The notes beneath the pieces were generated by a model that was not told where the DNA came from, searched no databases, and saw only the letters and a list, made by a program, of their open reading frames with translations. Made by a program: the position numbers and the translations under genes. This document shows positions 8,431-18,063 of a stretch of 64,000 nt of DNA, one piece after another; the first letter of the stretch is position 1; every line of letters starts with the position of its first letter. Source of the stretch: Bacillus taeanensis (lineage in GTDB: Bacteria; Bacillota; Bacilli; Bacillales; UBA6769); NCBI RefSeq assembly GCF_003318295.1, contig NZ_QOCW01000008.1, forward strand, positions 112,560 through 176,559, in the 5' to 3' direction.

Positions 8431-9600
8431 CATTATGATCACGATCATGCTTTGCCCCACATTGGCATTCCCATTCTCTTAAATGAAGGTTTTTTACTTC
8501 TTTATTTTTATATCCACAGCTTGAGCATAGCTGCGAACTCGCAAAGTTTGATCCTACCACGATCAGCTCTTTTCCATACCATTTGCATTTGTACGTTAAC
8601 ATGCGTCGAAACTCTGACCATGATACTTCTAAAATGACTTTCGCTAACTGTCCGTTTTTCACCATGTTTTTCACACGAAGATCTTCAATACAGATCACTT
8701 GGTTTTCGTTGACCAGCGAAGAAGAGACTTTATGCAAAAAATCGGTTCGAACATTTACTATTTTTTCATAAATACGGGCAACTTTGATGCGCTGTTTATT
8801 CCAATTTGCACTGCCAACTTGACGTCTTGAAAGAATACGCTGCTCTTTCGCCAGCTTTTCTTCTAGTTTACAAAACCATTTTGGATTTTTAAGCTTCGTT
8901 CCATCAGAAAAGGTGGCAAAATCTTTGAGACCAACATCGATTCCGACTTCAAAAAGAGAGGATTGGAAAGAGTGAACAGCTTGTTCGGTTACAATGGAGA
9001 TGAAGTATTTTCCTGATGGCGTTCTTCTTACGGTAGCTGAAAGAAGTTTGTCCGCTATTTCACGAGATTTCGCAAAACGAACGAGCCCCACTTTTGGGAG
9101 ACGAACGAAACAATCGTTTTCAATTCGGATCGTTCCAACGCCTGTTTTCTTGCTGTAGTTACATTTTGTTGTATACGACTGCACGTCATTTTTCTTGCTT
9201 TTAAAACGAGGTTTCCCTTTTGCTTTTTTGTAGTAGTCCTGATAGGCTTTTCCTAAATCCTGCAGGATACGCTGCAGGGCAGTCGCATCTACCTCTCTTA
9301 ACCAATCAATCCGCTTTTTCATTTCGGTTAATTCTTTTTGTGCTTGATCAGCATGAAAGAAATCGGATTTCCATTCATTCTTTAAAAGCTGACCGTTTTG
9401 AACCATTTCTTGAACAATGTACCAGTAGGTATCTTTTTTCTTTTGGTTTCCTAATGCTTGGTTAAACACATAACGGCAGCAGCCAATTGTTTTATTGATC
9501 ATCGTCGCTTGTTCAGCTGTTGGATATAGTCTAAACTTGTATGCTTTATAAATATTCATTTTTTTCACCTCCTTTAACAAGATTTTACCAAATAGGAACA
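8213..9600 (-). mobile_element. IS1341/IS605-type element carrying tnpB only
   Basis: A single-gene element: tnpB, no Y1 transposase tnpA, a right end with a subterminal hairpin and TCAA terminus at 8213. The left end is upstream of the tnpB start (9559) but its exact position is not resolved. The left limit is given as about 9600, before the terminator-like hairpin at 9627. Mobility would need TnpA in trans. It abuts the GH66 stump. Confidence 0.75.
8366..9559 (-). CDS. tnpB: TnpB RNA-guided DNA endonuclease
   Basis: A 397-residue TnpB with all catalytic residues visible: RuvC-I Asp208 ([15 protein letters not shown]), RuvC-II Glu292 ([12 protein letters not shown]), RuvC-III Asp374 ([12 protein letters not shown]), and a four-Cys zinc ribbon (CSSC at 345-348, CQC at 365-367). 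The N-terminal helix-turn-helix region starts [14 protein letters not shown]. This start is chosen because AAAGGAGGTG lies 7-8 bases upstream; an in-frame TTG 42 bases earlier has no such signal. The protein nicks or cuts DNA at sites matched by the omega-RNA guide next to a target-adjacent motif and helps the element persist. It appears intact. Confidence 0.95.
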   Translation of the reverse strand: MNIYKAYKFRLYPTAEQATMINKTIGCCRYVFNQALGNQKKKDTYWYIVQEMVQNGQLLKNEWKSDFFHADQAQKELTEMKKRIDWLREVDATALQRILQDLGKAYQDYYKKAKGKPRFKSKKNDVQSYTTKCNYSKKTGVGTIRIENDCFVRLPKVGLVRFAKSREIADKLLSATVRRTPSGKYFISIVTEQAVHSFQSSLFEVGIDVGLKDFATFSDGTKLKNPKWFCKLEEKLAKEQRILSRRQVGSANWNKQRIKVARIYEKIVNVRTDFLHKVSSSLVNENQVICIEDLRVKNMVKNGQLAKVILEVSWSEFRRMLTYKCKWYGKELIVVGSNFASSQLCSSCGYKNKEVKNLHLREWECQCGAKHDRDHNAAKNILQEGRRLRTAGHAGLA

Positions 9601-9626
9601 AATGTTTCTAGTAGGAATATAAAAAA

Positions 9627-9664
9627 TCGAACAGTTAACGTGTCAAAAGACACGCCCTGTTCGA
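9627..9664 (-). terminator. Two-tier hairpin terminator between tnpB and the MATE gene
   Basis: Outer stem TCGAACAG/CTGTTCGA and inner stem CGTGTC-AAAA-GACACG, followed on the minus strand by TTTTTT. It would end minus-strand transcripts from the MATE region. It could also be the left-end hairpin of the TnpB element or part of the older element scar. Confidence 0.7.
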
Positions 9665-9712
9665 CTCACTTTCATCCCATGCCTAAAGGAGATGGGCTTT
9701 CTCGTTCGAAGA
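9665..9712 (-). mobile_element. Right-end remnant of a second IS200/IS605-family element
   Basis: On the minus strand the DNA after the MATE reading frame contains the hairpin CCCAT..CC-TTTA-GG..ATGGG (9676-9696). This resembles the right-end hairpins of TnpB-type elements (short stem with CTTTAGG loop). The MATE frame runs into it and stops in its loop. No other part of that element remains here. Confidence 0.45.
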
Positions 9713-10774
9713 TTCTGTAATAATTTCAGAGTCATTTGTAAAAAGACGAAGTAGCTCTTCTCGGAAAAATGACACAATAAAAGCTGCACCTAAAACAACA
9801 TGTATACTTATTTTTAAACTAGAAAATAACTGTCGAAAAGCTCTTTCGTTTTCACCTGCACTGACCATATGACCGACCAAAATTTGCATCCCTTTTGCAA
9901 CCGAAATCGCAAAAAGAAAAATAAAGTTTACAATTTGTAAGATATATACTCTTGCTTCTAGAGCACTTTCCCTGAGAAACGTAATAAAAAATGTAATCAT
10001 CATTTGGCTGGAGTAATAAGACATATGCTCTCTAGCAGCAGGAACACCGATTTGCAATATTCGTTTTACATAATCACTACGAATACGAAGATAATCACGC
10101 AAACGAATTTTCATTTCTAGTCTCCAGTACATCATTACAAATAATGCTATCATTGCAAATGTTCTGCTTACTGCTGTTGCAATCGCAGCACCTGTTACAC
10201 CAAGTTCCGGCAACCCAAATGAACCAGAAATTAAAAGATAGTTTCCAATAATATTTAATACATTCATTCCAAGGGTTGCATACATTATTTCTTTTGTATA
10301 CCCGTATGAGCGAATGATAGCAGACACACTTAAAATCATGGCCTGTGTAAAAAGCGTTCTACCAACAATCATAATATAGACATCGGCATACTCCATTAAG
10401 ACGGGAGAAAGATTATACATTCGCATCAAAGGTTCTCTTAATGCAAATACAATGCCGCTGATTAATAAATCAAATCCAAGATTAATACTAATCGCATTTG
10501 CTGACAACCGGCTCACATCACGAATCTTCCCTGCGCCTAGAAATTGCAAAATGACAACACTTGTCCCCATTGCCACAAAGTTAAATAATATAAATGTAAA
10601 CGTCATCAATTCATTCGAAACTCCAACAGCGCTAACCGCTTCATCCGAAACGAAACTTAACATAAAAATATCTACAAATCGAATGAAAATATTTAATAAA
10701 GTTTCAATAAAAATAGGCCATGTAATTGAAAATAACCCTAATTCCCGTACAGGAAGCTGGTGATTTACTTTCAT
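9683..10774 (-). pseudogene. MATE-family efflux transporter, C-terminally truncated
   Basis: A multidrug/toxin extrusion-type transporter (MatE domains at about 14-175 and 235-345 of the visible part) that normally has 12 membrane segments and about 450 residues. Only 363 codons remain. The frame is normal to LRLFTNDSEII, then ends TESSNEKAHLL inside an IS-type right-end hairpin, so the last two membrane helices are missing. The start at MKVNHQLPVRELG is chosen because AAGGAG lies 7 bases upstream; a start further upstream would fall inside the neighbouring terminator hairpin. Function is probably lost. Confidence 0.8.
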
Positions 10775-10807
10775 TAAAGAACTCCTTACTTTGTGGTCAG
10801 CCATAAT

Positions 10808-10837
10808 AAAAGGCAGAAGCACTGTGGTACTTCTGCC
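10808..10837 (-). terminator. Terminator after the Gfo/Idh/MocA pair
   Basis: Stem GGCAGAAG/CTTCTGCC with a 10-base loop, followed by TTTT on the minus strand. It closes the 13175-10940 transcription unit. Confidence 0.8.
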
Positions 10838-10939
10838 ATCATTCGATTTATTTTAAACACTATCTTAAAAATAGAGTCAAAAACATACTTTCAACTTCTT
10901 TTTTCACCAAAAAACAGGCAATCTCTTCTTAGATTTACT

Positions 10940-12085
10940 TTAACTTTTTGACTTTATTACTTCTGAAGCTGAAACTTTCCTTTCAAGTTCAGCTGATCGA
11001 ATAACCGCATCGATTACTTTTTGCACAACATAACCATCATGAAAATCAGGAATAAGTGGCAGTGTTTGACTTGTGTCGTTTCGTTTTGCAGCGATTAAAT
11101 CAATCCATTTCCATATTTCATTTCGCTCAGTTAAACGCCACGGTCTAAACCGTTCTTCACTTGGCTCCGCATTGTTATTCCATTTAAGAGCATTCTCTAA
11201 GCGAACCTCCTGCGACTGTTTTTTTCCCCGGGCATATTTCAATTGTATGCCTAACTCGCTAGAGAATAGCTGGATCACACCTTCACTTCCAAAAAATGAT
11301 AACTCAATTGTTTGATTTTTGTTCCCCTGATTGGAAATCCAGCTTGTATAAAATGAACCATGAACACCGGATGGAAAAGAACTGGTGAAATGAACTGAAT
11401 CAGCTGATTGATCACAACGTTCCATTTCATGAATGCTCTTTAATTTTCCTTCATGCAAAAAGGAGAGCGATGACTGGACCGTACTAACATTTTCACCTAA
11501 TACAAATTGAACAAGGTCAATAAGATGTGATCCTAAATCTGCCAGAACTCCACCAACTCCACCCTTTGATTTCGTTCCTCTCCATCCAGGAGGTCCAGCT
11601 AATCCATATGCTCCAGTATACTGAAACTTTCCTTCATAGATTTCCCCGATCAATCCTTCAGCTAGAAGCTGCTTCAGTTTTTTCACTCCTGGATTTTCAC
11701 GATATGTAAAATTCACCCCGTGAATAATGTTATTTTCTTCAGCTGCTTTAACCATTGAAAGTGCCTCATCGCCATTCATTGCTAGCGGTTTTTCACATAT
11801 CACATGAATCCCTCGCATACTTGCTTCTACTGCAATATCATGGTGTGCTTCATTTGGTGTGACAATACAAACTCCATCCAGTTTTTCCTTCTCAAACATC
11901 TCCTTATAGGAACGATAGCTTGAAAGAATATTGTATTTTTGAGCTAAGTTTTCTGCACTTGTCCCACTTGGGCTGCAAATGGCCTGTAACTGAACGGCTG
12001 GATGTTTTTCTAATATAGGGAGATACCATAAATCAGCAAATGAACCTGCTCCTACTAGCCCGATGTTCACTTTACTAACACTCAT
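10940..12085 (-). CDS. Gfo/Idh/MocA-family oxidoreductase
   Basis: A 381-residue NAD(P)-dependent sugar or cyclitol dehydrogenase. It has an N-terminal Rossmann fold with GLVGAGSFADLWY (about 9-21) and the conserved CEKPLA catalytic Lys motif near residue 95. The C-terminal alpha/beta domain includes DLGSHLIDLVQF. RBS AGGAG lies 8 bases before ATG. It is the second gene of a pair with the 12111-13175 gene (25-bp gap) and ends at a terminator. In this context, next to a LplABC-type transporter and YesMN, it probably acts on an imported plant-polysaccharide sugar. Substrate unknown. Confidence 0.9.
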   Translation of the reverse strand: MSVSKVNIGLVGAGSFADLWYLPILEKHPAVQLQAICSPSGTSAENLAQKYNILSSYRSYKEMFEKEKLDGVCIVTPNEAHHDIAVEASMRGIHVICEKPLAMNGDEALSMVKAAEENNIIHGVNFTYRENPGVKKLKQLLAEGLIGEIYEGKFQYTGAYGLAGPPGWRGTKSKGGVGGVLADLGSHLIDLVQFVLGENVSTVQSSLSFLHEGKLKSIHEMERCDQSADSVHFTSSFPSGVHGSFYTSWISNQGNKNQTIELSFFGSEGVIQLFSSELGIQLKYARGKKQSQEVRLENALKWNNNAEPSEERFRPWRLTERNEIWKWIDLIAAKRNDTSQTLPLIPDFHDGYVVQKVIDAVIRSAELERKVSASEVIKSKS

Positions 12086-12110
12086 AAAATCACTCCTGTA
12101 GATTTAGATT

Positions 12111-13175
12111 TTAATCAATTGTTACAGTTTTACCGGTTTCAGCAGACTGAATGATTCGCTCAATCACTTTTTGATTTTGATAGCCATCATAAAAAGTAGG
12201 TGTTCCTTTCTGCTGATTATTTTTTACTAAATCAGCAAAATCTTGTAATTGGTTTTTCTGATAGATTTCAGACACTTTTTCTGTTTTAAAAACAAGCTTT
12301 TCACCTGGTTCATCTTTCATACAAACGTCAATTTCATCAGGACGCTCACAATTAACATGAATCGTGCCATAATCACCATAGATTGTTACTTCATGCTGAT
12401 TACCCGACCCCACCGCATTTCTTGTTGTTACAAAATTACCGATTACATCGTTTTCAAGAACAGCTTGAAAACTAGTATAATCATCAACATCAACGTTTTT
12501 CATTTCACCGCTTTTCTCATCTTTTCTCTCGTTAACAAAGGTTTTCATTAAGGCCGATACAGAAGAAAACTCGCCAACAAAAAATCTAGCACTATCAATC
12601 ATATGAGCACCTAAATCACCTAAAGCACCTGTACCTGTCACCTCTTTATTAAAGCGCCAAGCATATGGTACTTCAAAAAGCGGTGCTCCGAAGGACTGTA
12701 AATAGCGAACCGCAATATGACGAATCGTTCCAAGCTTATTTTCTTCTACTATTTTTTTTGCATATCGAAATGATGGGACATATCGATAGGAAAACCCAAC
12801 CATACATAGAATTGGCTGTTTTTCATACAGTAAGGCTAATTCTTCTGCTTCAGCAAAATTTAATGTAAACGGTTTCTCCGCCATGACTGGTTTTTGATAC
12901 TGAATACATAAACGCAGCACTTCTGCGTGAAGGTTGTTTGGCACAATCGAAATAACCGCGTTCACATCAGGATCTGCAATTAAAGCTTCCATATCATGAA
13001 AGCGTTTCTCTTGACTAATTCCTTCTTCATCACCAATTTGTTTTAATAGTTCTTGATTCACATCACAAAGTGCTCCTAGATGAAGCTGTTCTAATTCAGA
13101 GACCATTTTACGATGCGCATTCGCCATCCCACCAAGACCAATTAATCCAATTGTTATAACATCATTTTTAATCAT
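12111..13175 (-). CDS. Gfo/Idh/MocA-family oxidoreductase
   Basis: A 354-residue cytoplasmic dehydrogenase of the same superfamily but a different subgroup from its neighbour. Nucleotide-binding GLIGLGGMANAH lies at about 10-21, the catalytic Lys in MAEKPFTLN near residue 97, and GALGDLGAHMIDSAR near 180, the usual active-site His region. RBS GAAGGGAG lies 8 bases before ATG. It heads a two-gene unit. Two consecutive Gfo/Idh/MocA enzymes often carry out an oxidation and a later reduction at the same sugar carbon; that reading here is inference. Confidence 0.9.
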   Translation of the reverse strand: MIKNDVITIGLIGLGGMANAHRKMVSELEQLHLGALCDVNQELLKQIGDEEGISQEKRFHDMEALIADPDVNAVISIVPNNLHAEVLRLCIQYQKPVMAEKPFTLNFAEAEELALLYEKQPILCMVGFSYRYVPSFRYAKKIVEENKLGTIRHIAVRYLQSFGAPLFEVPYAWRFNKEVTGTGALGDLGAHMIDSARFFVGEFSSVSALMKTFVNERKDEKSGEMKNVDVDDYTSFQAVLENDVIGNFVTTRNAVGSGNQHEVTIYGDYGTIHVNCERPDEIDVCMKDEPGEKLVFKTEKVSEIYQKNQLQDFADLVKNNQQKGTPTFYDGYQNQKVIERIIQSAETGKTVTID

Positions 13176-13414
13176 ATGAATCTCCCTTCCACAACTAAGT
13201 AAACCGTAATCGTTATTTTATAGCTTTCTACTAAAATTTCTAAACGCCTTCAAATAAAGTTTGGATCTTCTAATACATTTTTAGCATTGATTTCTTTATA
13301 TATAAGTTTAGATTTCTTCACAATCCTACTATATAAGAATCCTATATACCTTTTTACAGTAAATTCTTTTTATACACTTCAGTTCTATAGCTAGCTTTTA
13401 TCACTCATTCTTTT

Positions 13415-14038
13415 TCACTTTTCATATTTTGCATATATATTTCGAAAAAGAAAAGAATTCAAATAAGCAACTAGAGAAAAGCCGAAAAATACACTTATAT
13501 AAAGCTGAAAGACAAATAAATAAGGTGATAGAAACATTAGAATTACTGGACCGATAGAAATAGTCAGAACAAGAATAGTTTGGAATGGATTTGCAACCGC
13601 TATTTTCAATACGTTTACCACCGATATTTTTACTGTATTTTCAAATCTAGCAATATACGGAAAAACAAGAGCTATAAGTAATATATACACGAATGTGAAA
13701 AAAAACAGGCTCAATATAACTATCAGAGAAAATTCCCCATTATATGATTGAAAATACAAATAATCCATTAATAGGATAAACCCAACGATCACTAAAAAGA
13801 TCCAAGTCATCGTACTTTGTTTAGAATTCTTCTTGAATGCTTGCACGAATCCCCTACATACACCACTATCTTCATTTCTAACCATTTTTAAAGTTACCGA
13901 GTAAAGCGCAGTACTAGAGGCACCGATAGTAATGATAGGAATGCAAAATATTAGAAACATGCTATTCAATAATATCAATTCAACCAATCTTGATAAGAAG
14001 CGATAAACAGGTCCTTCCATCTCTAAAATATGTTTCAT
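13415..14038 (-). CDS. YesL-type DUF624 membrane protein
   Basis: A 207-residue membrane protein with five predicted hydrophobic segments (LILLNSMFLIFCIPIITIG, FLVIVGFILLMDYLYF and others), the DUF624 family represented by B. subtilis YesL. These genes travel with LplABC/YesMN-type sugar transport systems, as here, and are thought to assist the transporter or sensor; biochemical function is unknown. RBS AGAGGTG precedes ATG. It lies beyond the transporter operon's terminator, so it is probably expressed separately or by readthrough. Confidence 0.85.
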   Translation of the reverse strand: MKHILEMEGPVYRFLSRLVELILLNSMFLIFCIPIITIGASSTALYSVTLKMVRNEDSGVCRGFVQAFKKNSKQSTMTWIFLVIVGFILLMDYLYFQSYNGEFSLIVILSLFFFTFVYILLIALVFPYIARFENTVKISVVNVLKIAVANPFQTILVLTISIGPVILMFLSPYLFVFQLYISVFFGFSLVAYLNSFLFRNIYAKYEK

Positions 14039-14173
14039 ATGACACCTCTGTAAGTAATATTCCAGTTGAAGAAAATCTATACAAATTACTAAAATATTCT
14101 TTGATTTTTATTTTAAATTAATCTAAATTTTTTGTTATTAGTCTAGAATGTTCATTTCCATCATTTGGTTTAT

Positions 14174-14221
14174 AAATACAGCACTACACACATGATCTAA
14201 TGATTTATGCAGTGCTGTATC
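14174..14221 (-). terminator. Terminator of the LplABC-type transporter operon
   Basis: Imperfect stem built from ATACAGCAC and GTGCTGTAT around a roughly 28-base loop, just downstream of the permease stop at 14238, with T-rich sequence on the minus-strand exit side. Confidence 0.65.
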
Positions 14222-14237
14222 TTAAGTCAGCATTCTA

Positions 14238-15131
14238 CTATTCTTTAACTGATCCCACTACAATACCAGTAATAAAATATTTTTGTAATAATGGATAAAT
14301 GATCAATAAAGGAATAATAGAGACCACAATCTTTGCAGCGTTCAGATTTCTATTCGATACTTCCATCATATTTTCCAATGAACTGACATTAGACCCTGAT
14401 TTTAACATATCTTCAAGACTAACAGATAACGATTGAATATAGGTCATTAATGGATAATTAGTGACCTTCGTCATATAAATTAACCCTGAAAAAAAGTCAT
14501 TCCAGTTCCCTACAATACTGAATAAGGCAACTGTTGCTAGTGCTGGTAACGAGATGGGAATATAAACCTTTATTAATACTTGTAACGGGTTGGCCCCATC
14601 CATAATTGCTGCTTCCTCTAGAGATTTTGGTATACTAATAAAGAAATTCATAATCAAAATAATACTGAAAATCTGTACTGCACCTGGCAAAACCAAGGAC
14701 CATATTGTATTTAAGAGATTTAAATTTTTCACTACTAAATAGGTAGGAATCATCCCTCCATTAAATAACATCGCAAAAATTAAAAGGTTCATATATATAT
14801 TTCTACCTCTAAAATTTCTTTTAGATTTAGAAAGAGGATATGCCATTAAGACAATTAAAATCATATTAATAATTAGCGAAAGGATTACTCGCTGTACTGA
14901 AATTCCAAACGAGCGCCAAAATTGCGAATCCTCCATAATCATTTTGTATGTTTCGATCGTAAAGTTAACTGGCATTAAACCTACTGCATTTGCTGTAACT
15001 GCCCCACTACTACTAAAGGAAATTGCAACAATATTCCACAAAGGAAGCAGACTGGTTAATCCCAAAGAAATCACGATAGCATATATAACAACTCGTCCTA
15101 TTCGCCCAGAAATACTTTTATCTTCCACCAT
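14238..15131 (-). CDS. CUT1 sugar ABC transporter permease (LplC/YtcP-like)
   Basis: A 297-residue inner-membrane permease with six membrane segments and the cytoplasmic coupling motif EEAAIMDGANPLQVLIKVYI (about 190-210) that docks on the ATPase. The C-terminal PLLIIYPLLQKYFITGIVVG is typical of LplC/YtcP. RBS AAGGAGGG precedes ATG. It is the third gene of the binding protein-permease-permease operon (16-bp gap to the previous permease). No ATPase is encoded nearby. Confidence 0.93.
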   Translation of the reverse strand: MVEDKSISGRIGRVVIYAIVISLGLTSLLPLWNIVAISFSSSGAVTANAVGLMPVNFTIETYKMIMEDSQFWRSFGISVQRVILSLIINMILIVLMAYPLSKSKRNFRGRNIYMNLLIFAMLFNGGMIPTYLVVKNLNLLNTIWSLVLPGAVQIFSIILIMNFFISIPKSLEEAAIMDGANPLQVLIKVYIPISLPALATVALFSIVGNWNDFFSGLIYMTKVTNYPLMTYIQSLSVSLEDMLKSGSNVSSLENMMEVSNRNLNAAKIVVSIIPLLIIYPLLQKYFITGIVVGSVKE

Positions 15132-15146
15132 AATTCTCTTCCCTCC

Positions 15147-16103
15147 TTAGAATAATTTTCGATCTGTATATTTCTTAGCCATTTCGTTCGCTGATATTAT
15201 TAAGATCATACCGATCAGTGATTTAAATATACCAACCGCTGTCCCAAAACTATACTCACGGCCTAGTAACCCGATTCGGTACACATAAGTGTCCAGTATA
15301 TCTCCTGTCTCATAAACCATCGGTGAATACAGGTTATAAATTTGATCAAAACCTGCATTTAAAATATTCGGTAGACTAAGTATGGCCAAAAGAAGGATAA
15401 TTGGAAGCATACTTGGAAGTGTAATGTGCCAAACTCTCTTCCACCAATTGGCCCCGTCAATGCTAGCTGCTTCATGAAGTCCTGGGTCAACAGCTGTTAT
15501 TGCTGCTAGATAGACAATTGAATTAAATCCAAACTCCTTCCATACATCTGTACCAATAATTAATGGTTGGAAAAGCTTGTTACTTCCGAGAAAGTTCAGT
15601 TTTTCCAATCCAAAGAAGGATAAAATCTGATTCACAGTCCCGTCCAAATTAAACATATTCACGACTACAGTTGCTAATACAACCCACGATAGAAAATGGG
15701 GGAGATACACAACTGTTTGAATTGATTTTTTTAAAAGTTTGAGACGGATTTCATTTAATAAGATGGAGAATACAATTGCTGTTAAAGTTCCTAAAATTAT
15801 TTTACCAACCGCAATTACCATTGTATTTCTAAATACTTGCGCAATATCTGGTAATGAGAACATATAAATAAAATGTTCCAGTCCTACAAAATCTGAACCT
15901 AATATACCTTTTGCTGGAACATAATCCTGAAACGCCATAATAATCCCAAACATTGGGATATAACTAAAAATCAAAAGAAAGATCATCCCAGGTATCATCA
16001 TCATATGATACATAGTTTCTGCATTTGTCCATTTTCCAGTTTTTTTCTTCTGATAGACCTCTGCATTTGTCCATTTTCCAATTTTCGCATCTTGAAACTT
16101 CAT
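15147..16103 (-). CDS. CUT1 sugar ABC transporter permease (LplB-like) with N-terminal duplication
   Basis: A 318-residue permease: six membrane segments and the coupling motif HEAASIDGANWWKRVWHITL. It partners the LplC-type permease downstream. Its cytoplasmic N-terminus contains GKWTNAE twice, 14 residues apart (residues about 9-15 and 23-29), caused by a 42-bp direct duplication whose 21-bp identical cores lie at 16018-16038 and 16060-16080. RBS GAGGAGG precedes ATG. The duplication lies before the first membrane helix and should not break transport. Confidence 0.93.
   Translation of the reverse strand: MKFQDAKIGKWTNAEVYQKKKTGKWTNAETMYHMMMIPGMIFLLIFSYIPMFGIIMAFQDYVPAKGILGSDFVGLEHFIYMFSLPDIAQVFRNTMVIAVGKIILGTLTAIVFSILLNEIRLKLLKKSIQTVVYLPHFLSWVVLATVVVNMFNLDGTVNQILSFFGLEKLNFLGSNKLFQPLIIGTDVWKEFGFNSIVYLAAITAVDPGLHEAASIDGANWWKRVWHITLPSMLPIILLLAILSLPNILNAGFDQIYNLYSPMVYETGDILDTYVYRIGLLGREYSFGTAVGIFKSLIGMILIISANEMAKKYTDRKLF
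16018..16080. repeat. 42-bp period tandem duplication inside the LplB-type gene
   Basis: The 21-bp sequence TCTGCATTTGTCCATTTTCC(A) occurs at 16018-16038 and again at 16060-16080, encoding the repeated GKWTNAE. The linkers differ, so it is either an old duplication or a functional repeat. Confidence 0.8.
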
Positions 16104-16157
16104 AATAAACCTCCTCGTATAATAAGGGCTGCACAGCAGCCCTTATTATATTATTCA

Positions 16158-17843
16158 TTACTGCCCTTCAGCCAGTTCTGCTTCAATTTCTGCAATAATT
16201 TCATCGCCACCTTGGCTTTTCCATTTTGAAACAAAGGTATCAAAATAATCCAGAGGCTCGGTACCGGTTACAATTTTAATGAAATCTTCTTCTTCTAACT
16301 TCAGTAGGTTAGCACCTTTTTTCTCCATTGTCTCCGTAGTTCCGAAGTATGCAGGAGTAGTCCAATTGAATGTATCTTCTTTCGTCAGTTTATCAATCAA
16401 ACCTATACCATTCATACGAGAGTGGTATTTTGACCAGGCTGAAGTTTCAACATTTTTTGGATCTTTCGTATAGTCGATAATACTTTTAGTATCTATTCTA
16501 ACTCCTGCTGATTGAATGTCATCGATAGGAATTCTCCCATTTTTTGCCGACAGAATATCAGAATAATCATCTAATAAACTAGTAGATTTATAAACTTCAA
16601 TGTTAAACGGTCTAGTGGAACCATCTACACCAAGCTCATTATACTTTGCAATTTCCGGATATTCCGCTTTGAGATCTTTTGAATTTCCTAATTCATCATA
16701 GAATAGATTCAAGATTTTAATAGCTAATTCAGGATGTTGATAATCTTTTCTTACAACCATAAATTGTCCGGTTGGGTTATTATGAACAACGTTTGCTTTT
16801 CTATTTTCACCTTCCAATGTATAGGCTACAAACTCTGCATTTTTATCCATTTCTCTTACTGCAGATAGTCCCCAGTCAGGGATATGCCATGGTCCGGTAA
16901 CAATACCTGTTTGTCCGTTTGTAACAAGTGACATGATGTCATCCCAAGTTCTAGTTCCAAATTGTGGATCAATAATCCCTTTATCGAACCAATCTGCCAA
17001 TACTCCAAGTGCCTGTTTCGTACCTTCAGATGTGGAACCATTCATGATATCCCCATTTTCATCTTCTAACCAAAACCGAGGATAAGCATCAAAAACAGCT
17101 GCAATAGATGACATAGTAAAAGCAGATCCTCCGTAATCTCCAGCATTTAACCAATGAGCAAAAGGTATTCCTACAGGATTGCCTGATTCTCCAGGATCAT
17201 TTTCTATGAAAGCATTTGCAGTTTTTTCTAGATCATCTAATGTGATAAGGCTATCCCCGTCACTATCAAGCTCTAATCCTAGTTCCTCTAACCAATCTTT
17301 TCTAATCCAGACGATATTAGGCGCTGCATCTCCAACTGTTGCTGGAATCGCCATTAAACGCCCATCGAATGTAGCATCAGCTAAACTTCTACCATCATAG
17401 GAATCATAAATCTCTTTAATGTAATCGCTTGCATATTCATCGTAAACATCTGTCAAATCTGCAATTAAATCATTTTCAACTAGCTCTTTCAATTCTTCTT
17501 TTGAATCGACACGCATCATATCCGGTAATTCCCCAGATGCAATCGCAAGAGCTACCTGTCTGCTGTAGTCTTCTCCTTCAGCTTCAAATTGATCTACAAT
17601 TTTCGCATTCAATTTTTCTTCTACAAGACGTGTATACGCATTGTCCTCATAAGTATCACCTTCAGGTAGTTTTGGATTCGCAGACGTAACACGTCCCATT
17701 GTAATTACTGTTTTTCCATCTTCTGTTGTAGATTCTTCATCATCTTGTGATGAAGAAGAATCTACACATGCTGCCAAAGAAACTGTCAGCAAGGATGCTA
17801 TAAATAGCATAGTAATACGTTTTAATAATAATCTGTGCTTCAT
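16158..17843 (-). CDS. Extracellular solute-binding lipoprotein (LplA/YtcQ-like)
   Basis: A 561-residue sugar-binding lipoprotein of family 1 (large LplA type). The signal peptide MKHRLLLKRITMLFIASLLT is followed by lipobox LAAC. The mature region is rich in acidic residues and has the binding-protein pattern FRPWN-like segments. The start at 17843 is chosen because GGAGGGG lies 7 bases upstream; an in-frame ATG 24 bases earlier has none. It is the first gene of the transporter operon and divergent from yesN-type. It captures an oligosaccharide, probably plant-derived, and hands it to the two permeases. Confidence 0.93.
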   Translation of the reverse strand: MKHRLLLKRITMLFIASLLTVSLAACVDSSSSQDDEESTTEDGKTVITMGRVTSANPKLPEGDTYEDNAYTRLVEEKLNAKIVDQFEAEGEDYSRQVALAIASGELPDMMRVDSKEELKELVENDLIADLTDVYDEYASDYIKEIYDSYDGRSLADATFDGRLMAIPATVGDAAPNIVWIRKDWLEELGLELDSDGDSLITLDDLEKTANAFIENDPGESGNPVGIPFAHWLNAGDYGGSAFTMSSIAAVFDAYPRFWLEDENGDIMNGSTSEGTKQALGVLADWFDKGIIDPQFGTRTWDDIMSLVTNGQTGIVTGPWHIPDWGLSAVREMDKNAEFVAYTLEGENRKANVVHNNPTGQFMVVRKDYQHPELAIKILNLFYDELGNSKDLKAEYPEIAKYNELGVDGSTRPFNIEVYKSTSLLDDYSDILSAKNGRIPIDDIQSAGVRIDTKSIIDYTKDPKNVETSAWSKYHSRMNGIGLIDKLTKEDTFNWTTPAYFGTTETMEKKGANLLKLEEEDFIKIVTGTEPLDYFDTFVSKWKSQGGDEIIAEIEAELAEGQ

Positions 17844-18063
17844 AATTACCCCTCCAAATATTTTCAATTTCCAATAATCGCTAAATTATTCACTTAAATA
17901 ACGGCCATTTGATTTAGCTTAATATTAGTATAATTGATTGATTTTTTCTGAAAAATATAAAATAAACCGTTTTCATGTACTTTTTTCCGGAACATTCTAT
18001 CCACATTGTAATAAAGAAATCTCAATGATATAATCATCATGATTATTTCAAGGAGGTGAAGCA

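Noticed and set aside
17962..17976. cre-like site (minus strand ATGAAAACGGTTTAT) in the yesN/lplA-type divergent region
   Set aside because: It misses the conserved C at position 14 and the region is AT-rich. Possible but not strong enough for a feature.
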